Assembly (NCBI GenBank): GCA_947652855.1
Contig: CANTEO010000055.1
Location: 1-17,580, forward strand
Length of the DNA: 17,580 bases
Source of the DNA: an uncultured Roseburia sp.
Lineage (GTDB): Bacteria; Bacillota; Clostridia; Lachnospirales; Lachnospiraceae
Direction of reading: 5' to 3'
Shown here: one piece after another, positions 8,240-16,553 of the stretch
Numbering within the stretch: position 1 is the first letter of the stretch
Layout: every line of letters begins with the position of its first letter
The notes under the pieces: model-generated
Told to the model about the DNA's origin: nothing
The model's input: the letters and a program-made list of their open reading frames with translations, nothing else
The model's database searches: none
Position numbers and translations under genes: made by a program

Positions 8240-9138
8240 TGCGAAAAAGACAGCTTAGCTATGGCGTTCTTTTACAAAAATCAGGGGAGCTTGGAATGCC
8301 GTTTTCTAATTTGCTAGGCGGGGCGGCGCTAGAGGATGCCGTTCGGAGGGTCAGCGCATCGGAATACGGCGACAGGCTTTGGCTGAAAAATGGCAGCGTT
8401 TTGGGAGCGCGGCAGTATCAGAGGAGGCTATTCCTAAAGCTTCAGTACGATTATATTGTTTTTGGGACGGCGCAGGAGAAACAGGCCAATAAACGTATGC
8501 TGCAGGAGCTGTCGGAAGGATTTTGCCAAAAGGTTTTTCGTGGGGCAGATGAATGCGGATTTACATTTTATGTGCAGGACAGCCTTTATAACCAAAATTT
8601 GCAGATGCATTTAAGAGCGGAGTTAGAAAACATGGAAGTGCCGATCTCCATCTATGTGACGCCCTTATGGAATGAAAAAAGAAGCTCTGTGAGAGATTTT
8701 GTCCTTTCTGTGATAGAGGAAGGCGTGGCGGTTCCATACGAAAGGCATTCTACGGAAAGCGCTTTGGCGCAAAGCTTTTTGGAGATAGTCACAAAGCTGG
8801 AGCTCCTTCAAAATGTTGGGCTTTACCATGAGATTTACCATATGCTAAGCAGCAGGAGCATTGACGGAAGGAAGGTCAGGGACTGCATGGAGGAATTGTG
8901 CAAGGAACAGGGGCTGCCTTTGGAGCAGGGGCGTTTTGAGATACTTGCCGGATATCGGGAGTATGCGTATATGAAAAGAAAGTGGAAGGCGTTCCTTCGC
9001 TCCATTCACAGTAAAGAGCCCTCGTGGACAGTGACGATGGATCGCTTTTTACAATTTTTCGGCCCAATTTGGAAGGCGATAGTGGAAGACACGGTTTTTT
9101 TTGGAGATTGGATGCCGGAGCTTGGCCGATTTTTATAA
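8239..9138 (+). CDS. Degenerate AbiEii-like nucleotidyltransferase (toxin-like partner)
   Basis: A 299-residue protein coupled to the AbiEi-like gene by a TAATG stop/start overlap; GGGGTG (8225-8230) precedes the ATG, and a GTG at 8230 is the alternative start. The overall pattern resembles AbiEii toxins: SGELGMPFSNLL, then VRRVSASEYGDRLWLKNGS (residues 35-53) where AbiEii proteins have R-S-x-Y-x-D-x-F-x-L-K-G-G, and a C-terminal helical region ending in FFGPIWKAI. The catalytic sites seem lost. The D-x-D pair expected shortly after the GG/GS motif aligns with L68 and Y70 (FLKLQYDYIV), and the R-D-F-Y-D-I-Y motif is replaced by GLYHEIY (194-200). It may be an inactive or repurposed toxin homologue. 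The alignment is from memory; an unrelated hypothetical protein remains possible. Confidence 0.55.
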   Translation: MRKRQLSYGVLLQKSGELGMPFSNLLGGAALEDAVRRVSASEYGDRLWLKNGSVLGARQYQRRLFLKLQYDYIVFGTAQEKQANKRMLQELSEGFCQKVFRGADECGFTFYVQDSLYNQNLQMHLRAELENMEVPISIYVTPLWNEKRSSVRDFVLSVIEEGVAVPYERHSTESALAQSFLEIVTKLELLQNVGLYHEIYHMLSSRSIDGRKVRDCMEELCKEQGLPLEQGRFEILAGYREYAYMKRKWKAFLRSIHSKEPSWTVTMDRFLQFFGPIWKAIVEDTVFFGDWMPELGRFL

Positions 9139-9159
9139 AGCGGCGACATGGAGGGAAGG

Positions 9160-10575
9160 ATGCCGGAATTTTTGGACGAAAAGCTGGAATCGTATGCAAG
9201 AAGCGGTATATATCCGTTCCATATGCCAGGCCATAAGCGTAATGTATGCTGCATGTCAAATCCTTATGCGATTGACATGACGGAAATTGAGGGGTTTGAC
9301 GACCTGCACGCTTCGGGCGGCGTATTGAAGGAGGCGCAGCAGAGGGCGGCGTCGCTTTATGGGTCAGAGAGAAGCTATTATTTGGTGAATGGCAGCACTT
9401 GCGGGATTTTGACTGCATTGTCTGCGGCGCTCCCGTCTGGCGGGACGGTTTTAATGGCGAGGAACTCACACAAATCTGCGTATCATGCCGTATATTTGAG
9501 GAATCTGGAAATCGTTTATGTGTATCCTAAAAAAACGGAATTTGGAATTTTGGGATCCGTTGACCCGATAGAGGTGGAAGAATCATTACGGTGCAATCCG
9601 AATATAAAAGCGGTGTTTTTGACGTCTCCTACCTATGAAGGAGTGGTGAGCGATATCGCGTCCATTGCAAGGATTGCTCACAAATACCAGGCGCCTTTGA
9701 TTGTGGATGAGGCGCATGGCGCGCACTTTGGAATTCACGCCAGCTTTCCAAGCTCTTCCGTGCGTCTGGGCGCGGATCTTGTGGTGATGAGCATGCATAA
9801 GACGCTTCCTTCTTTGACGCAGACGGCGCTGCTTCATTTGAATTCTTCTTATGTGACGGCAGATTTGGTGGAACGGTTTTTGAATATTTACGAAACAAGC
9901 TCCCCATCCTATGTATTGATGGCAGGGATGGAGAAATGCATTCGCTTCTTAAGGGAAAATGGGGCGGAGGCTTTTGAGGAATATGCAAAACGCTTAAATG
10001 AATTTTACAGGGAAGCGGAAGCATTAAGCAGGCTTCATGTCATGCGTCGGGAGGATTTTTCTTCGGAAGAGGCTTTTGGCCTGGATCCATCGAAAATCGT
10101 GATTTCAGCGAAAGGCACAGAATTGACGGGGAAGAGGCTGGCAGAGCTGTTAAGGAAGGCGCATCGGATTCAGCTAGAGATGAGTTCCGGCTTTTATGCG
10201 CTTGGCATGACAAGCGTGATGGATTCCAAAGAAGGCTTTGCGCGTTTTTCCAAGGCCCTAAGGCAGATTGACGGAGAAACGGGGCGGATTCGAAAAACAG
10301 CAGATTGCGTCATTTCTTTTTCTGATTCAGGGAGGCAGCGGATGAAGCTTTCCTATGCGATGGATCAGCCGAGGCGTGCCGTCTCGTTTGAGGACTCCAT
10401 TGGCCGCGTTTCTGGCGGAATGGTCTGCCTTTATCCTCCCGGGATTCCGATTCTTTTGCCAGGTGAGGAAATAGACGGGGCTTTTGTGGAAAATATTCGC
10501 AATTTTAAAAAAATGGGACTGAATTTGCAAGGAATTGCCGATATGATACATGAGAGGATCTATGTTGTGACGTAA
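9160..10575 (+). CDS. yaaO: PLP-dependent Orn/Lys/Arg decarboxylase family protein (YaaO type)
   Basis: A 471-residue fold-type I PLP enzyme of the short Gram-positive branch of basic amino-acid decarboxylases, without the N-terminal wing domain of E. coli LdcI. Visible are the N-terminal IYPFHMPGHKRN, the phosphate/cofactor region NGSTCGILTALSAA, DEAHGAHFG with cofactor-binding D183 and H186, and the Schiff-base lysine K214 in SMHKTLPSLTQ. A proline/glycine-rich C-terminal domain (YPPGIPILLPGE) follows, as in the family. ATG 9160 is chosen because GGAGG (9150-9154) lies five bases upstream; ATG 9148 lacks an RBS. Position before yaaR and holB matches B. subtilis yaaO. Whether the substrate is arginine, lysine or ornithine cannot be told. 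Confidence 0.88.
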   Translation: MPEFLDEKLESYARSGIYPFHMPGHKRNVCCMSNPYAIDMTEIEGFDDLHASGGVLKEAQQRAASLYGSERSYYLVNGSTCGILTALSAALPSGGTVLMARNSHKSAYHAVYLRNLEIVYVYPKKTEFGILGSVDPIEVEESLRCNPNIKAVFLTSPTYEGVVSDIASIARIAHKYQAPLIVDEAHGAHFGIHASFPSSSVRLGADLVVMSMHKTLPSLTQTALLHLNSSYVTADLVERFLNIYETSSPSYVLMAGMEKCIRFLRENGAEAFEEYAKRLNEFYREAEALSRLHVMRREDFSSEEAFGLDPSKIVISAKGTELTGKRLAELLRKAHRIQLEMSSGFYALGMTSVMDSKEGFARFSKALRQIDGETGRIRKTADCVISFSDSGRQRMKLSYAMDQPRRAVSFEDSIGRVSGGMVCLYPPGIPILLPGEEIDGAFVENIRNFKKMGLNLQGIADMIHERIYVVT

Positions 10576-10605
10576 TGTTACAGCTTGAACAGGAGAGGAT
10601 ATCGG

Positions 10606-11046
10606 ATGGACATAAAAGTAAATGAAATGACTCCGGCTGCGGCAGTGGACACGGCCACAAAAGCGCCAGAGGGGGATGGGAGCTTTAAATTTACGCTGAC
10701 AAGCGCGATCAGTGAAGCAGAGCTTCAGCAAAGGCTCAATACCCTGTTGAATGAAATTACGAATCAGGGGGAGCGGATTGCGCAGCACATGGATATCAGG
10801 GACATGAAAAAATACCGCGGCCTTGTCAAAGATTTTTTGAATGAGGTGGTGAACCGCTCCCATAAGTTTTCCAGAGAGAATTTTTTGGATCGCAGGGGAA
10901 GGCATAGGGTATATGGGATTGTGCGCCTGGTGGACGAAAATCTGGATGAGCTGGCAAGCGAGCTGGTGAAGGACGAGAAGGATCATCTGACGATTTTGGA
11001 AAAGATCGGGGAGATTCGTGGATTGCTTCTTGATATTTTCACATAA
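10606..11046 (+). CDS. yaaR: YaaR family protein (DUF327)
   Basis: A 146-residue soluble, mostly helical protein matching the YaaR/DUF327 family in length and pattern. A variable N-terminus is followed by FTLTSAISEAELQQRLN, MDIRDMKKYRGLVKDFLNEVV, the basic HKFSRENFLDRRGRHRVYGIV and a C-terminal helix. The function is unknown. It is always close to holB and ricT in Bacillota, as here. The ATG at 10606 has AGGAGAGG (10591-10598) seven bases upstream; an upstream TTG at 10585 would place the start before this RBS and is rejected. It follows yaaO by 30 bases. tmk and yaaQ, which separate yaaO and yaaR in Bacillus, are missing. Confidence 0.9.
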   Translation: MDIKVNEMTPAAAVDTATKAPEGDGSFKFTLTSAISEAELQQRLNTLLNEITNQGERIAQHMDIRDMKKYRGLVKDFLNEVVNRSHKFSRENFLDRRGRHRVYGIVRLVDENLDELASELVKDEKDHLTILEKIGEIRGLLLDIFT

Positions 11047-11067
11047 TAAAATAGGACAGAGGAAGAT

Positions 11068-12057
11068 ATGAGAGATTTTTCAAAAATTATAGGACATGAG
11101 GACATCATTGCATATTTTAAAAAAGCGGCCAGGCAGGATCAGGTCGGCCATGCATATATTTTAAATGGGCCGGATCAGTCGGGAAAGACGCTTTTAGCAG
11201 AAGCGTTCGCGGCTTTGCTGCAATGTGAGCAGGAAGGGGAAGAGCCTTGCGGGACGTGCCATTCCTGCAAACAGGCGGATGGGAAAAATCATCCGGATAT
11301 CATTTATGTCACGCACGACAAGCCGAATACGATAGCAGTCTCCGACATTCGGACGCAGTTAAATGATGATATCGTCATAAAGCCATATAGCGGGCCATAT
11401 AAAATCTATATTGTGGATGAGGCGGAGAAAATGAACGCGCAGGCGCAAAACGCAATGCTAAAGACGATTGAGGAGCCTCCTTCGTATGCCGTGATCCTGC
11501 TTTTGACAGATAATGTCAGCCATTTTCTCCCTACGGTTCTATCAAGGTGCATGCGCTTGGATTTAAAGGCAGTCCAAGATCAGAAGATCAGCCGGTATTT
11601 GATGGAGGAAAAGCAGGTTCCAGACTATCAGGCTGAGGTTTGCGTGGCATTCGCCCAGGGGAATGTAGGAAAAGCAGTGAAGCTGGCGGGGTCGGAGCGA
11701 TTTAATGAGATGAAGGACACCGTGCTGAAGCTTGTCCGACGCATCCGGGAGCTTGACCTTTATGAGCTGTCGCGGGAGCTTAAGAAGATTGGCGAATATA
11801 AATTGGAAATCAATGATTATTTTGACTTGATGATGATTTGGTATCGCGACGTGCTTTTGTATAAGGCTACTGCGGATGTGAATAAACTGGTGTTTCGGGA
11901 AGAGATCTACAGCATCAAAAAAGAAGCCAGCCATATCTCCTACCGTGGAATAGAGGAAATACTGTCTTCCTTGGAAAAAGCGAAGGCGCGCCTTACGGCA
12001 AATGTAAATTTTGAGCTTGTGATAGAGCTGCTGCTCTTGACTATAAAGGAGAACTAA
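11068..12057 (+). CDS. holB: DNA polymerase III subunit delta' (clamp loader)
   Basis: A clamp-loader AAA+ subunit of 329 residues. Walker A is GPDQSGKT (34-41). The zinc-binding cysteines C53, C61, C64 and C67 form the usual four-cysteine module, Walker B is IYIVDEAEKM with D117/E118, and the SRC motif lies at 159-161. The opening IIGHEDIIAYF and VGHAYILNGP are standard for delta' and DnaX-like proteins. The absence of a long C-terminal extension, and the position between yaaR and ricT, favour HolB over DnaX. The RBS is AGAGGAAGA just before the ATG. Unlike some delta' proteins, the Walker A is intact, so ATP binding is plausible. Confidence 0.95.
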   Translation: MRDFSKIIGHEDIIAYFKKAARQDQVGHAYILNGPDQSGKTLLAEAFAALLQCEQEGEEPCGTCHSCKQADGKNHPDIIYVTHDKPNTIAVSDIRTQLNDDIVIKPYSGPYKIYIVDEAEKMNAQAQNAMLKTIEEPPSYAVILLLTDNVSHFLPTVLSRCMRLDLKAVQDQKISRYLMEEKQVPDYQAEVCVAFAQGNVGKAVKLAGSERFNEMKDTVLKLVRRIRELDLYELSRELKKIGEYKLEINDYFDLMMIWYRDVLLYKATADVNKLVFREEIYSIKKEASHISYRGIEEILSSLEKAKARLTANVNFELVIELLLLTIKEN

Positions 12058-12058
12058 G

Positions 12059-12967
12059 ATGACAAAAATCGTTGGGGTCCGGTTCCGAAATGCCGGGAAG
12101 ATCTATTATTTTGATCCGGCGGGCTTTGCGCTTGAGACGGGCAGCCATGTGATTGTGGAGACTGCGCGGGGCGTGGAAATTGGGACTGTGATTATTGGGC
12201 CGAGGGAAGTGGAGGAGGATTCGGTCGTTCTGCCATTGAAATCTGTGATTCGGGAAGCGACTGTGGCAGATGAGAAGATCCTGCAAAAAAACAAAGCGAA
12301 AGAAAAAGAGGCGTTTCAAATCTGCTTAGAGAAGATTGCGAAGCATAAGCTGGAGATGAAGCTGGTGGATGCTGAGTATACGTTTGACAATAATAAGCTG
12401 TTGTTTTATTTTACGGCGGATGGCCGCATTGACTTCCGTGAATTAGTCAAAGACCTAGCCGCCGTGTTCCGTACCAGAATTGAGCTTCGGCAGATCGGCG
12501 TGCGGGATGAGACGAAGATCTTAGGCGGCATGGGAATCTGCGGAAGGGGCCTGTGCTGCCATACGTATTTGACCGAATTTATTCCAGTGTCAATTAAGAT
12601 GGCGAAGGAGCAGAACCTTTCTTTGAACCCATCGAAAATTTCCGGCGTCTGCGGCAGGCTGATGTGCTGCTTGAAGAACGAGCAGGAGACGTATGAATAT
12701 TTGAACAGCCGCCTCCCAAATATGGGAGATCATGTGACGACTCCAGAGGGCCTAAAAGGGGTCGTGCAGAGCGTAAATGTGCTAAGGCAGTTGGTAAAGG
12801 TCGTCGTGGAGCTTGAGGATGAGAAAGAGGCGAGGGAATATAAAGTGAAGGAGCTTAAGTTTCGATCCAGGCGAAAAAAGGACGTAAAGCTGTCAGCGGC
12901 AGAGTTAAAGGAGCTTTCACAATTAGAAGACGGCGGAGGAAAATCCAAGTTTGACGATGGAAAATAA
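12059..12967 (+). CDS. ricT: PSP1 domain protein RicT (YaaT), RNase Y specificity factor
   Basis: A 302-residue PSP1-domain protein matching B. subtilis RicT/YaaT. RicT works with RicA and RicF in an iron-sulfur complex that directs RNase Y-dependent mRNA processing and affects sporulation and competence. The cysteine signature GICGRGLCCH...GVCGRLMCC is complete: C161, C166, C167, C198, C203 and C204. The start ATG lies one base after the holB stop codon, with AAAGGAG (12045-12051) seven bases upstream. The C-terminus is charged and lysine-rich, probably disordered. Its last codons overlap the start of the methyltransferase gene. The ricA and ricF partners are not in this window, as expected from other genomes. 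Confidence 0.95.
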   Translation: MTKIVGVRFRNAGKIYYFDPAGFALETGSHVIVETARGVEIGTVIIGPREVEEDSVVLPLKSVIREATVADEKILQKNKAKEKEAFQICLEKIAKHKLEMKLVDAEYTFDNNKLLFYFTADGRIDFRELVKDLAAVFRTRIELRQIGVRDETKILGGMGICGRGLCCHTYLTEFIPVSIKMAKEQNLSLNPSKISGVCGRLMCCLKNEQETYEYLNSRLPNMGDHVTTPEGLKGVVQSVNVLRQLVKVVVELEDEKEAREYKVKELKFRSRRKKDVKLSAAELKELSQLEDGGGKSKFDDGK

Positions 12968-13694
12968 AGTAAAGGCAGGCGAGCGGTTGGATGAGCTGCA
13001 TCGGAATGGCTATGTCATCATCCAGAACCCTGAGACGTTCTGTTTTGGCATGGATGCCGTGCTGCTAAGCGGATTTGCAAAGGTTAAGCCAGGGGAGAGA
13101 GTTTTGGATCTTGGGACTGGCACAGGCATCCTTCCAATCTTGCTGGAGGCAAAGACACAGGGAAAAGAGTTCATAGGCCTTGAAATTCAGGAGGAAAGCG
13201 CGGATATGGCAGGCAGGAGCGTGCGCTTAAACCGCCTGGAGGACAAAATTCAAATTATGGTCGGCGACATCAAAGATGCCTCTCGGATGTTTGGGGCATC
13301 TTCTTTTGATGTCATTACCACAAATCCGCCTTATATGATTTGGGAGCATGGCCTGTCTTCTGAAAACAAGGCGAAGGCCATTGCAAGGCATGAGATTCTT
13401 TGCACATTAGATGACGTGCTGTCTCAAAGCGTGGCGCTTTTACGGCCAAAGGGACGGTTCTATATGGTTCACAGGCCGTTCCGCCTGGCGGAGATATTGT
13501 CGAAAATGACAGGCTATGGCATAGAGCCAAAGAGGATGCGCCTGGTATACCCGTTTGTGGACAAAGAGCCGAATATGGCGCTGATTGAGGGGATTCGAGG
13601 CGGAAATTCCAGGCTTACGGTGGAAAAGCCTTTGATTGTCTATGAGAGGCAGGGTGTGTATACCAGAGAAATTGATGAGCTATATGGGTATTAG
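12957..13694 (+). CDS. yabB: SAM-dependent methyltransferase, YabB / TrmN6 (tRNA1(Val) m6A37) family
   Basis: A Rossmann-fold methyltransferase of about 245 residues. The opening GERLDELHRNGYVIIQNP and CFGMDAVLLSGFA is characteristic of the YabB/TrmN6 group. Motif I is VLDLGTGTGILP with D51, G53, G55 and G57, and the catalytic N-P-P-Y lies at 123-126, the signature of N6-adenine methylation. In E. coli the homologue methylates A37 of tRNA1(Val); the target here is inferred. The start is slightly uncertain: ATG 12957 lies 16 bases from the RBS GGAGGA (12935-12940), while TTG 12951 has the better spacing of 10. It overlaps the end of ricT. yabA and the GIY-YIG gene yazA of the Bacillus cluster are absent on either side. 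Confidence 0.9.
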   Translation: MENKVKAGERLDELHRNGYVIIQNPETFCFGMDAVLLSGFAKVKPGERVLDLGTGTGILPILLEAKTQGKEFIGLEIQEESADMAGRSVRLNRLEDKIQIMVGDIKDASRMFGASSFDVITTNPPYMIWEHGLSSENKAKAIARHEILCTLDDVLSQSVALLRPKGRFYMVHRPFRLAEILSKMTGYGIEPKRMRLVYPFVDKEPNMALIEGIRGGNSRLTVEKPLIVYERQGVYTREIDELYGY

Positions 13695-13743
13695 GGCAGA
13701 ACATATGCCGATTCATTACGAAGAATGGCTTTAGGTGAGGGAA

Positions 13744-14592
13744 ATGGCTGGAAAACTTTATTTGTGCGCAACGCCGATTGGAAATTTGGAGGATATTACC
13801 CTGCGCGTGTTAAGGATATTGAAGGAGGCGGACTTGATTGCGGCGGAAGATACCCGCAATACGCTCCGTCTGCTCAATCACTTTGAGATCAAAACGCCTT
13901 TGACGAGTTATCATGAGCATAATAAGATCGAAAAGGCGTATCAGCTTGTGGAAAAGATGAAGGAAGGGAAGGCGATTGCGCTTGTCACAGATGCCGGAAC
14001 GCCCGGAATTTCGGATCCGGGAGAAGATTTGGTGCGCATTTGCCAAGAGGCCGGGATTGCGGTCACATCTCTTCCCGGCGCGTGCGCGTGCGTCACTGCG
14101 CTGACGCTTTCAGGGCAGGCGACGCGGCGCTTTTCATTTGAGGCGTTTTTGCCAAAGGAGAAAAAAGCGCGTGCGGAAATCCTTAAGGAAATGAAGAACG
14201 ATCAGAGAACTTTAATCGTATATGAGTCTCCGCATCATTTGCTTTCGACATTAAAGGAGCTGTATCTGGCGCTTGGGGAACGTTCCGTTACAGTTTGCAG
14301 GGAACTGACGAAGAAGTTTGAGGAGGCTTTTAAGACGACGCTTTCTGAAGCGGCCGCTTTTTATGGGCAAAACGAGCCAAGGGGAGAGTTCGTCCTGATT
14401 ATTGAAGGGAAAAGCAAAGAAGCGGCGTTGCAAGAGGAGCAGGAGCGTTGGAGTGACATTTCTATAGAAGAGCATATGGCGTCATATGAGTCAAAGGGAA
14501 TGGATCGGAAAGAGGCAATGAGGTCCGTGGCAAAAGACAGGGGAATCAGCAGGCGGGATGTCTACCAGGCAATATTGGGGAAGGGTCAGTAA
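13744..14592 (+). CDS. rsmI: 16S rRNA (cytidine-1402-2'-O)-methyltransferase RsmI
   Basis: A tetrapyrrole-methylase-fold enzyme of 282 residues that 2'-O-methylates C1402 in the decoding centre of 16S rRNA, next to the base modified by RsmH. All landmarks are present: LYLCATPIGNLEDITLRVL at the N-terminus, AAEDTRNTLRLL, TDAGTPGISDPG (82-93), LPGACA, and a C-terminal SRRDVYQAIL-type helix. The ATG at 13744 is preferred, with AGGTGA (13733-13738) five bases upstream; a GTG at 13735 overlaps that RBS. It is the last gene of the + strand block that starts with the AbiE-like pair and yaaO, and is followed directly by a palindrome. Confidence 0.96.
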   Translation: MAGKLYLCATPIGNLEDITLRVLRILKEADLIAAEDTRNTLRLLNHFEIKTPLTSYHEHNKIEKAYQLVEKMKEGKAIALVTDAGTPGISDPGEDLVRICQEAGIAVTSLPGACACVTALTLSGQATRRFSFEAFLPKEKKARAEILKEMKNDQRTLIVYESPHHLLSTLKELYLALGERSVTVCRELTKKFEEAFKTTLSEAAAFYGQNEPRGEFVLIIEGKSKEAALQEEQERWSDISIEEHMASYESKGMDRKEAMRSVAKDRGISRRDVYQAILGKGQ

Positions 14593-14593
14593 A

Positions 14594-14623
14594 CATTCAG
14601 ATCAGGCCGGCCTGATCTGAATG
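14594..14623. terminator. Perfect 30-bp palindrome between convergent genes (probable bidirectional terminator)
   Basis: The arm CATTCAGATCAGGCC (14594-14608) is followed at once by its exact reverse complement (14609-14623). As RNA, the central bases would open into a small loop on a long GC-rich stem. It begins one base after the rsmI stop codon and lies 19 bases from the stop of the convergent minus-strand DUF885 gene, the usual place for a shared terminator. The U-tracts are weak: CTGCTTAAAA on the + side and only TTT on the minus side. Termination is therefore probable rather than certain. Confidence 0.55.
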
Positions 14624-14642
14624 CTGCTTAAAAATATGTATG

Positions 14643-16415
14643 CTAAGATTCTGGCGTATAGAAGTCCGGCAAATATTCTTTGACAATGGCGAAGGGGGCC
14701 GGCCCAATGCGCAGGACTGCCTGATGAAAGGCGCGGTCAGAATAGGTTTCTCCAAATATCTTTTTGGCATATTCCTTCAGTTCTAAAAATTCCAGATATC
14801 CCACGTAATACTTTAAATAGTGGGACGGCTCTTCTGTCACAAGCTCATAAATTCTTTGGATCATCTTTTTATCAGTGAAGCCATATTTTTTCAAAAAATT
14901 ATAAATTTCATGCATTTTCCAGCCGTCGTAATGCACGCCAAGGTCAATTGACGCATAGAGGCTAAGCAGGGCGGACTGGTTTCTCATCAGCAGTTCCGCG
15001 AGATCTTCCTGGATCCCTGCATATTGATAGGAGAGCATTTCCACATAAGTCGCCCAACCTTCCACATAGCCTGGATGGTTTAACAGGGCGCGTATAGGAG
15101 CAAGCCCCGCCTGATAGGTTCCGGTCGTTTGGTAAAGATGTCCGGGAAACCCTTCATGCGCAAGAGTCGTGAAAAGCTGAATGCCGGAGTATTGGCTGCT
15201 TTTGTTTAAATATATGACATTATGGCTGATATCGTCAATCGGAGCCGTCAGGTAAAAGGCGGGAGCCAATGTGTCTTCTAACGAAGGATGGATATAGTTG
15301 ACCTCATAAGAGGTGTTTGCCGCCGGAAAAAAATGCTCCTGCATGGCTTCGGTCAAGTGGTCTAGCATTTTTTTTGGGTCTTTTACGCTAAGCTCAGGCT
15401 CTCCGGAGCTGATAAGAGCCGGATGATCCGTTAGGAGCTCATGCAGGCCCGCCATATCCAGATTGCGTTGACGCTCTACAAGCTTTTGCAGGTCTTTGAT
15501 CTTTTTTTCCGATCCCGTATTGTTCTTCACCAAGTATTCATAATAGTCTTTTCCCTGTGGAAGGTGGCACAGGCCGCCGTCATTTATTCCTGTGTCTTTT
15601 AATTCGGTCAAAGTTCTTGACAGCATTTCATAAGCCGGAATGACGGCGTTTTCCACCAGGGATCGGTTCTGCTTGTTGTAAAGCTCTTTTTTTTCATCGG
15701 ATAATTCTGAGACTTTCTCAATGCGTTCCTGAAACGTGTCAATCAGAAAATTTTGATCCGGGTTTTCGGTAAAGGCATTGCAGGACGCAATGACTGTCTC
15801 TGCGGCAAAGCTTGGCATAAACAGCCCTTCTTTTGCTTTTTCCTGCTCAAAGACGCAGATCTGATGGAAATATTCTTCAACGCAGGTCAGAAGCGACAGG
15901 TAATCCGTTACGTCACAGGGGTTATGAAATTCATATTCTGCAAGAAGCACAGGCAGCTCGGACTGCATTCCCGTAGTAGGGCGCAGCGGCTCTTTGTAAT
16001 AATAAAGGGAGGAGGCCCCCCGTTCCGTCTCGCAATGCTGCTTTAAAATGTCATAGGTGAGCTGCTGCTTAGTCGTCAGCTCTCCATAGTCAAATTCGGA
16101 CAGCGAAGCCAAAATATTTTCCATAGAGGCCATAGAGGCTTTTTCTGATTCCTTTGACAGGCTGCCAAGGGAAATTTTATGGCTTTTTATTCCGAAGCCC
16201 GCAGGGTTGGAGAGCGTGTAGCGCAGATTGATGGTGTTGTTTTGCATTTCTTTTTGAAATAAGCCGTTTGTATATTCATCAAAGGAGCGCTGCTCATTTT
16301 GCATGGAAGAGGAAGAGGCCGCTTCTTTGGGCGCGCCGCAGGAAGAAAGGGAGAGGCATAGAACGGTCAGGCAAAGAATGCCTGGCAGGATTCGTCTTTT
16401 CAATAGATTTTTCAA
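14643..16415 (-). CDS. DUF885 family lipoprotein, putative zinc-dependent peptidase
   Basis: A 590-residue exported protein. A signal peptide with basic start KNLLKRR, a hydrophobic core and lipobox L-S-S-C (C26) predicts a lipoprotein on the outer face of the membrane, followed by a serine/alanine-rich linker. The rest matches the DUF885 family. The likely metal site is H420-E421-G-F-P-G-H426 (HExxPGH) with a downstream E452 in VEGWATY, a spacing that resembles gluzincin-type peptidases. The substrate is unknown; peptide scavenging is a reasonable guess. The start appears to be TTG at 16415: no in-frame ATG exists before the signal peptide and the RBS is weak (GGACGGGA). It is the only complete large minus-strand gene in the window. 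Confidence 0.85.
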   Translation of the reverse strand: MKNLLKRRILPGILCLTVLCLSLSSCGAPKEAASSSSMQNEQRSFDEYTNGLFQKEMQNNTINLRYTLSNPAGFGIKSHKISLGSLSKESEKASMASMENILASLSEFDYGELTTKQQLTYDILKQHCETERGASSLYYYKEPLRPTTGMQSELPVLLAEYEFHNPCDVTDYLSLLTCVEEYFHQICVFEQEKAKEGLFMPSFAAETVIASCNAFTENPDQNFLIDTFQERIEKVSELSDEKKELYNKQNRSLVENAVIPAYEMLSRTLTELKDTGINDGGLCHLPQGKDYYEYLVKNNTGSEKKIKDLQKLVERQRNLDMAGLHELLTDHPALISSGEPELSVKDPKKMLDHLTEAMQEHFFPAANTSYEVNYIHPSLEDTLAPAFYLTAPIDDISHNVIYLNKSSQYSGIQLFTTLAHEGFPGHLYQTTGTYQAGLAPIRALLNHPGYVEGWATYVEMLSYQYAGIQEDLAELLMRNQSALLSLYASIDLGVHYDGWKMHEIYNFLKKYGFTDKKMIQRIYELVTEEPSHYLKYYVGYLEFLELKEYAKKIFGETYSDRAFHQAVLRIGPAPFAIVKEYLPDFYTPES

Positions 16416-16553
16416 ATCAATTCCCGTCCGATCTGTTAATTTAGTGAAATATATGTGGAAAAGCGACCGAATATGAGATGTTTTTGTGGAGAAACGCGTT
16501 CTGTTTTATGTGAGAATCTGCTTAGGTAAGCCCGCAAGGCATAGAAACGCTTG

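Noticed and set aside
8876..9469. 197-codon open frame on the minus strand
   Set aside because: It runs antisense across the AbiEii-like gene end and yaaO start, has no RBS, low-complexity proline/serine-rich translation, and both + strand genes have far better evidence.
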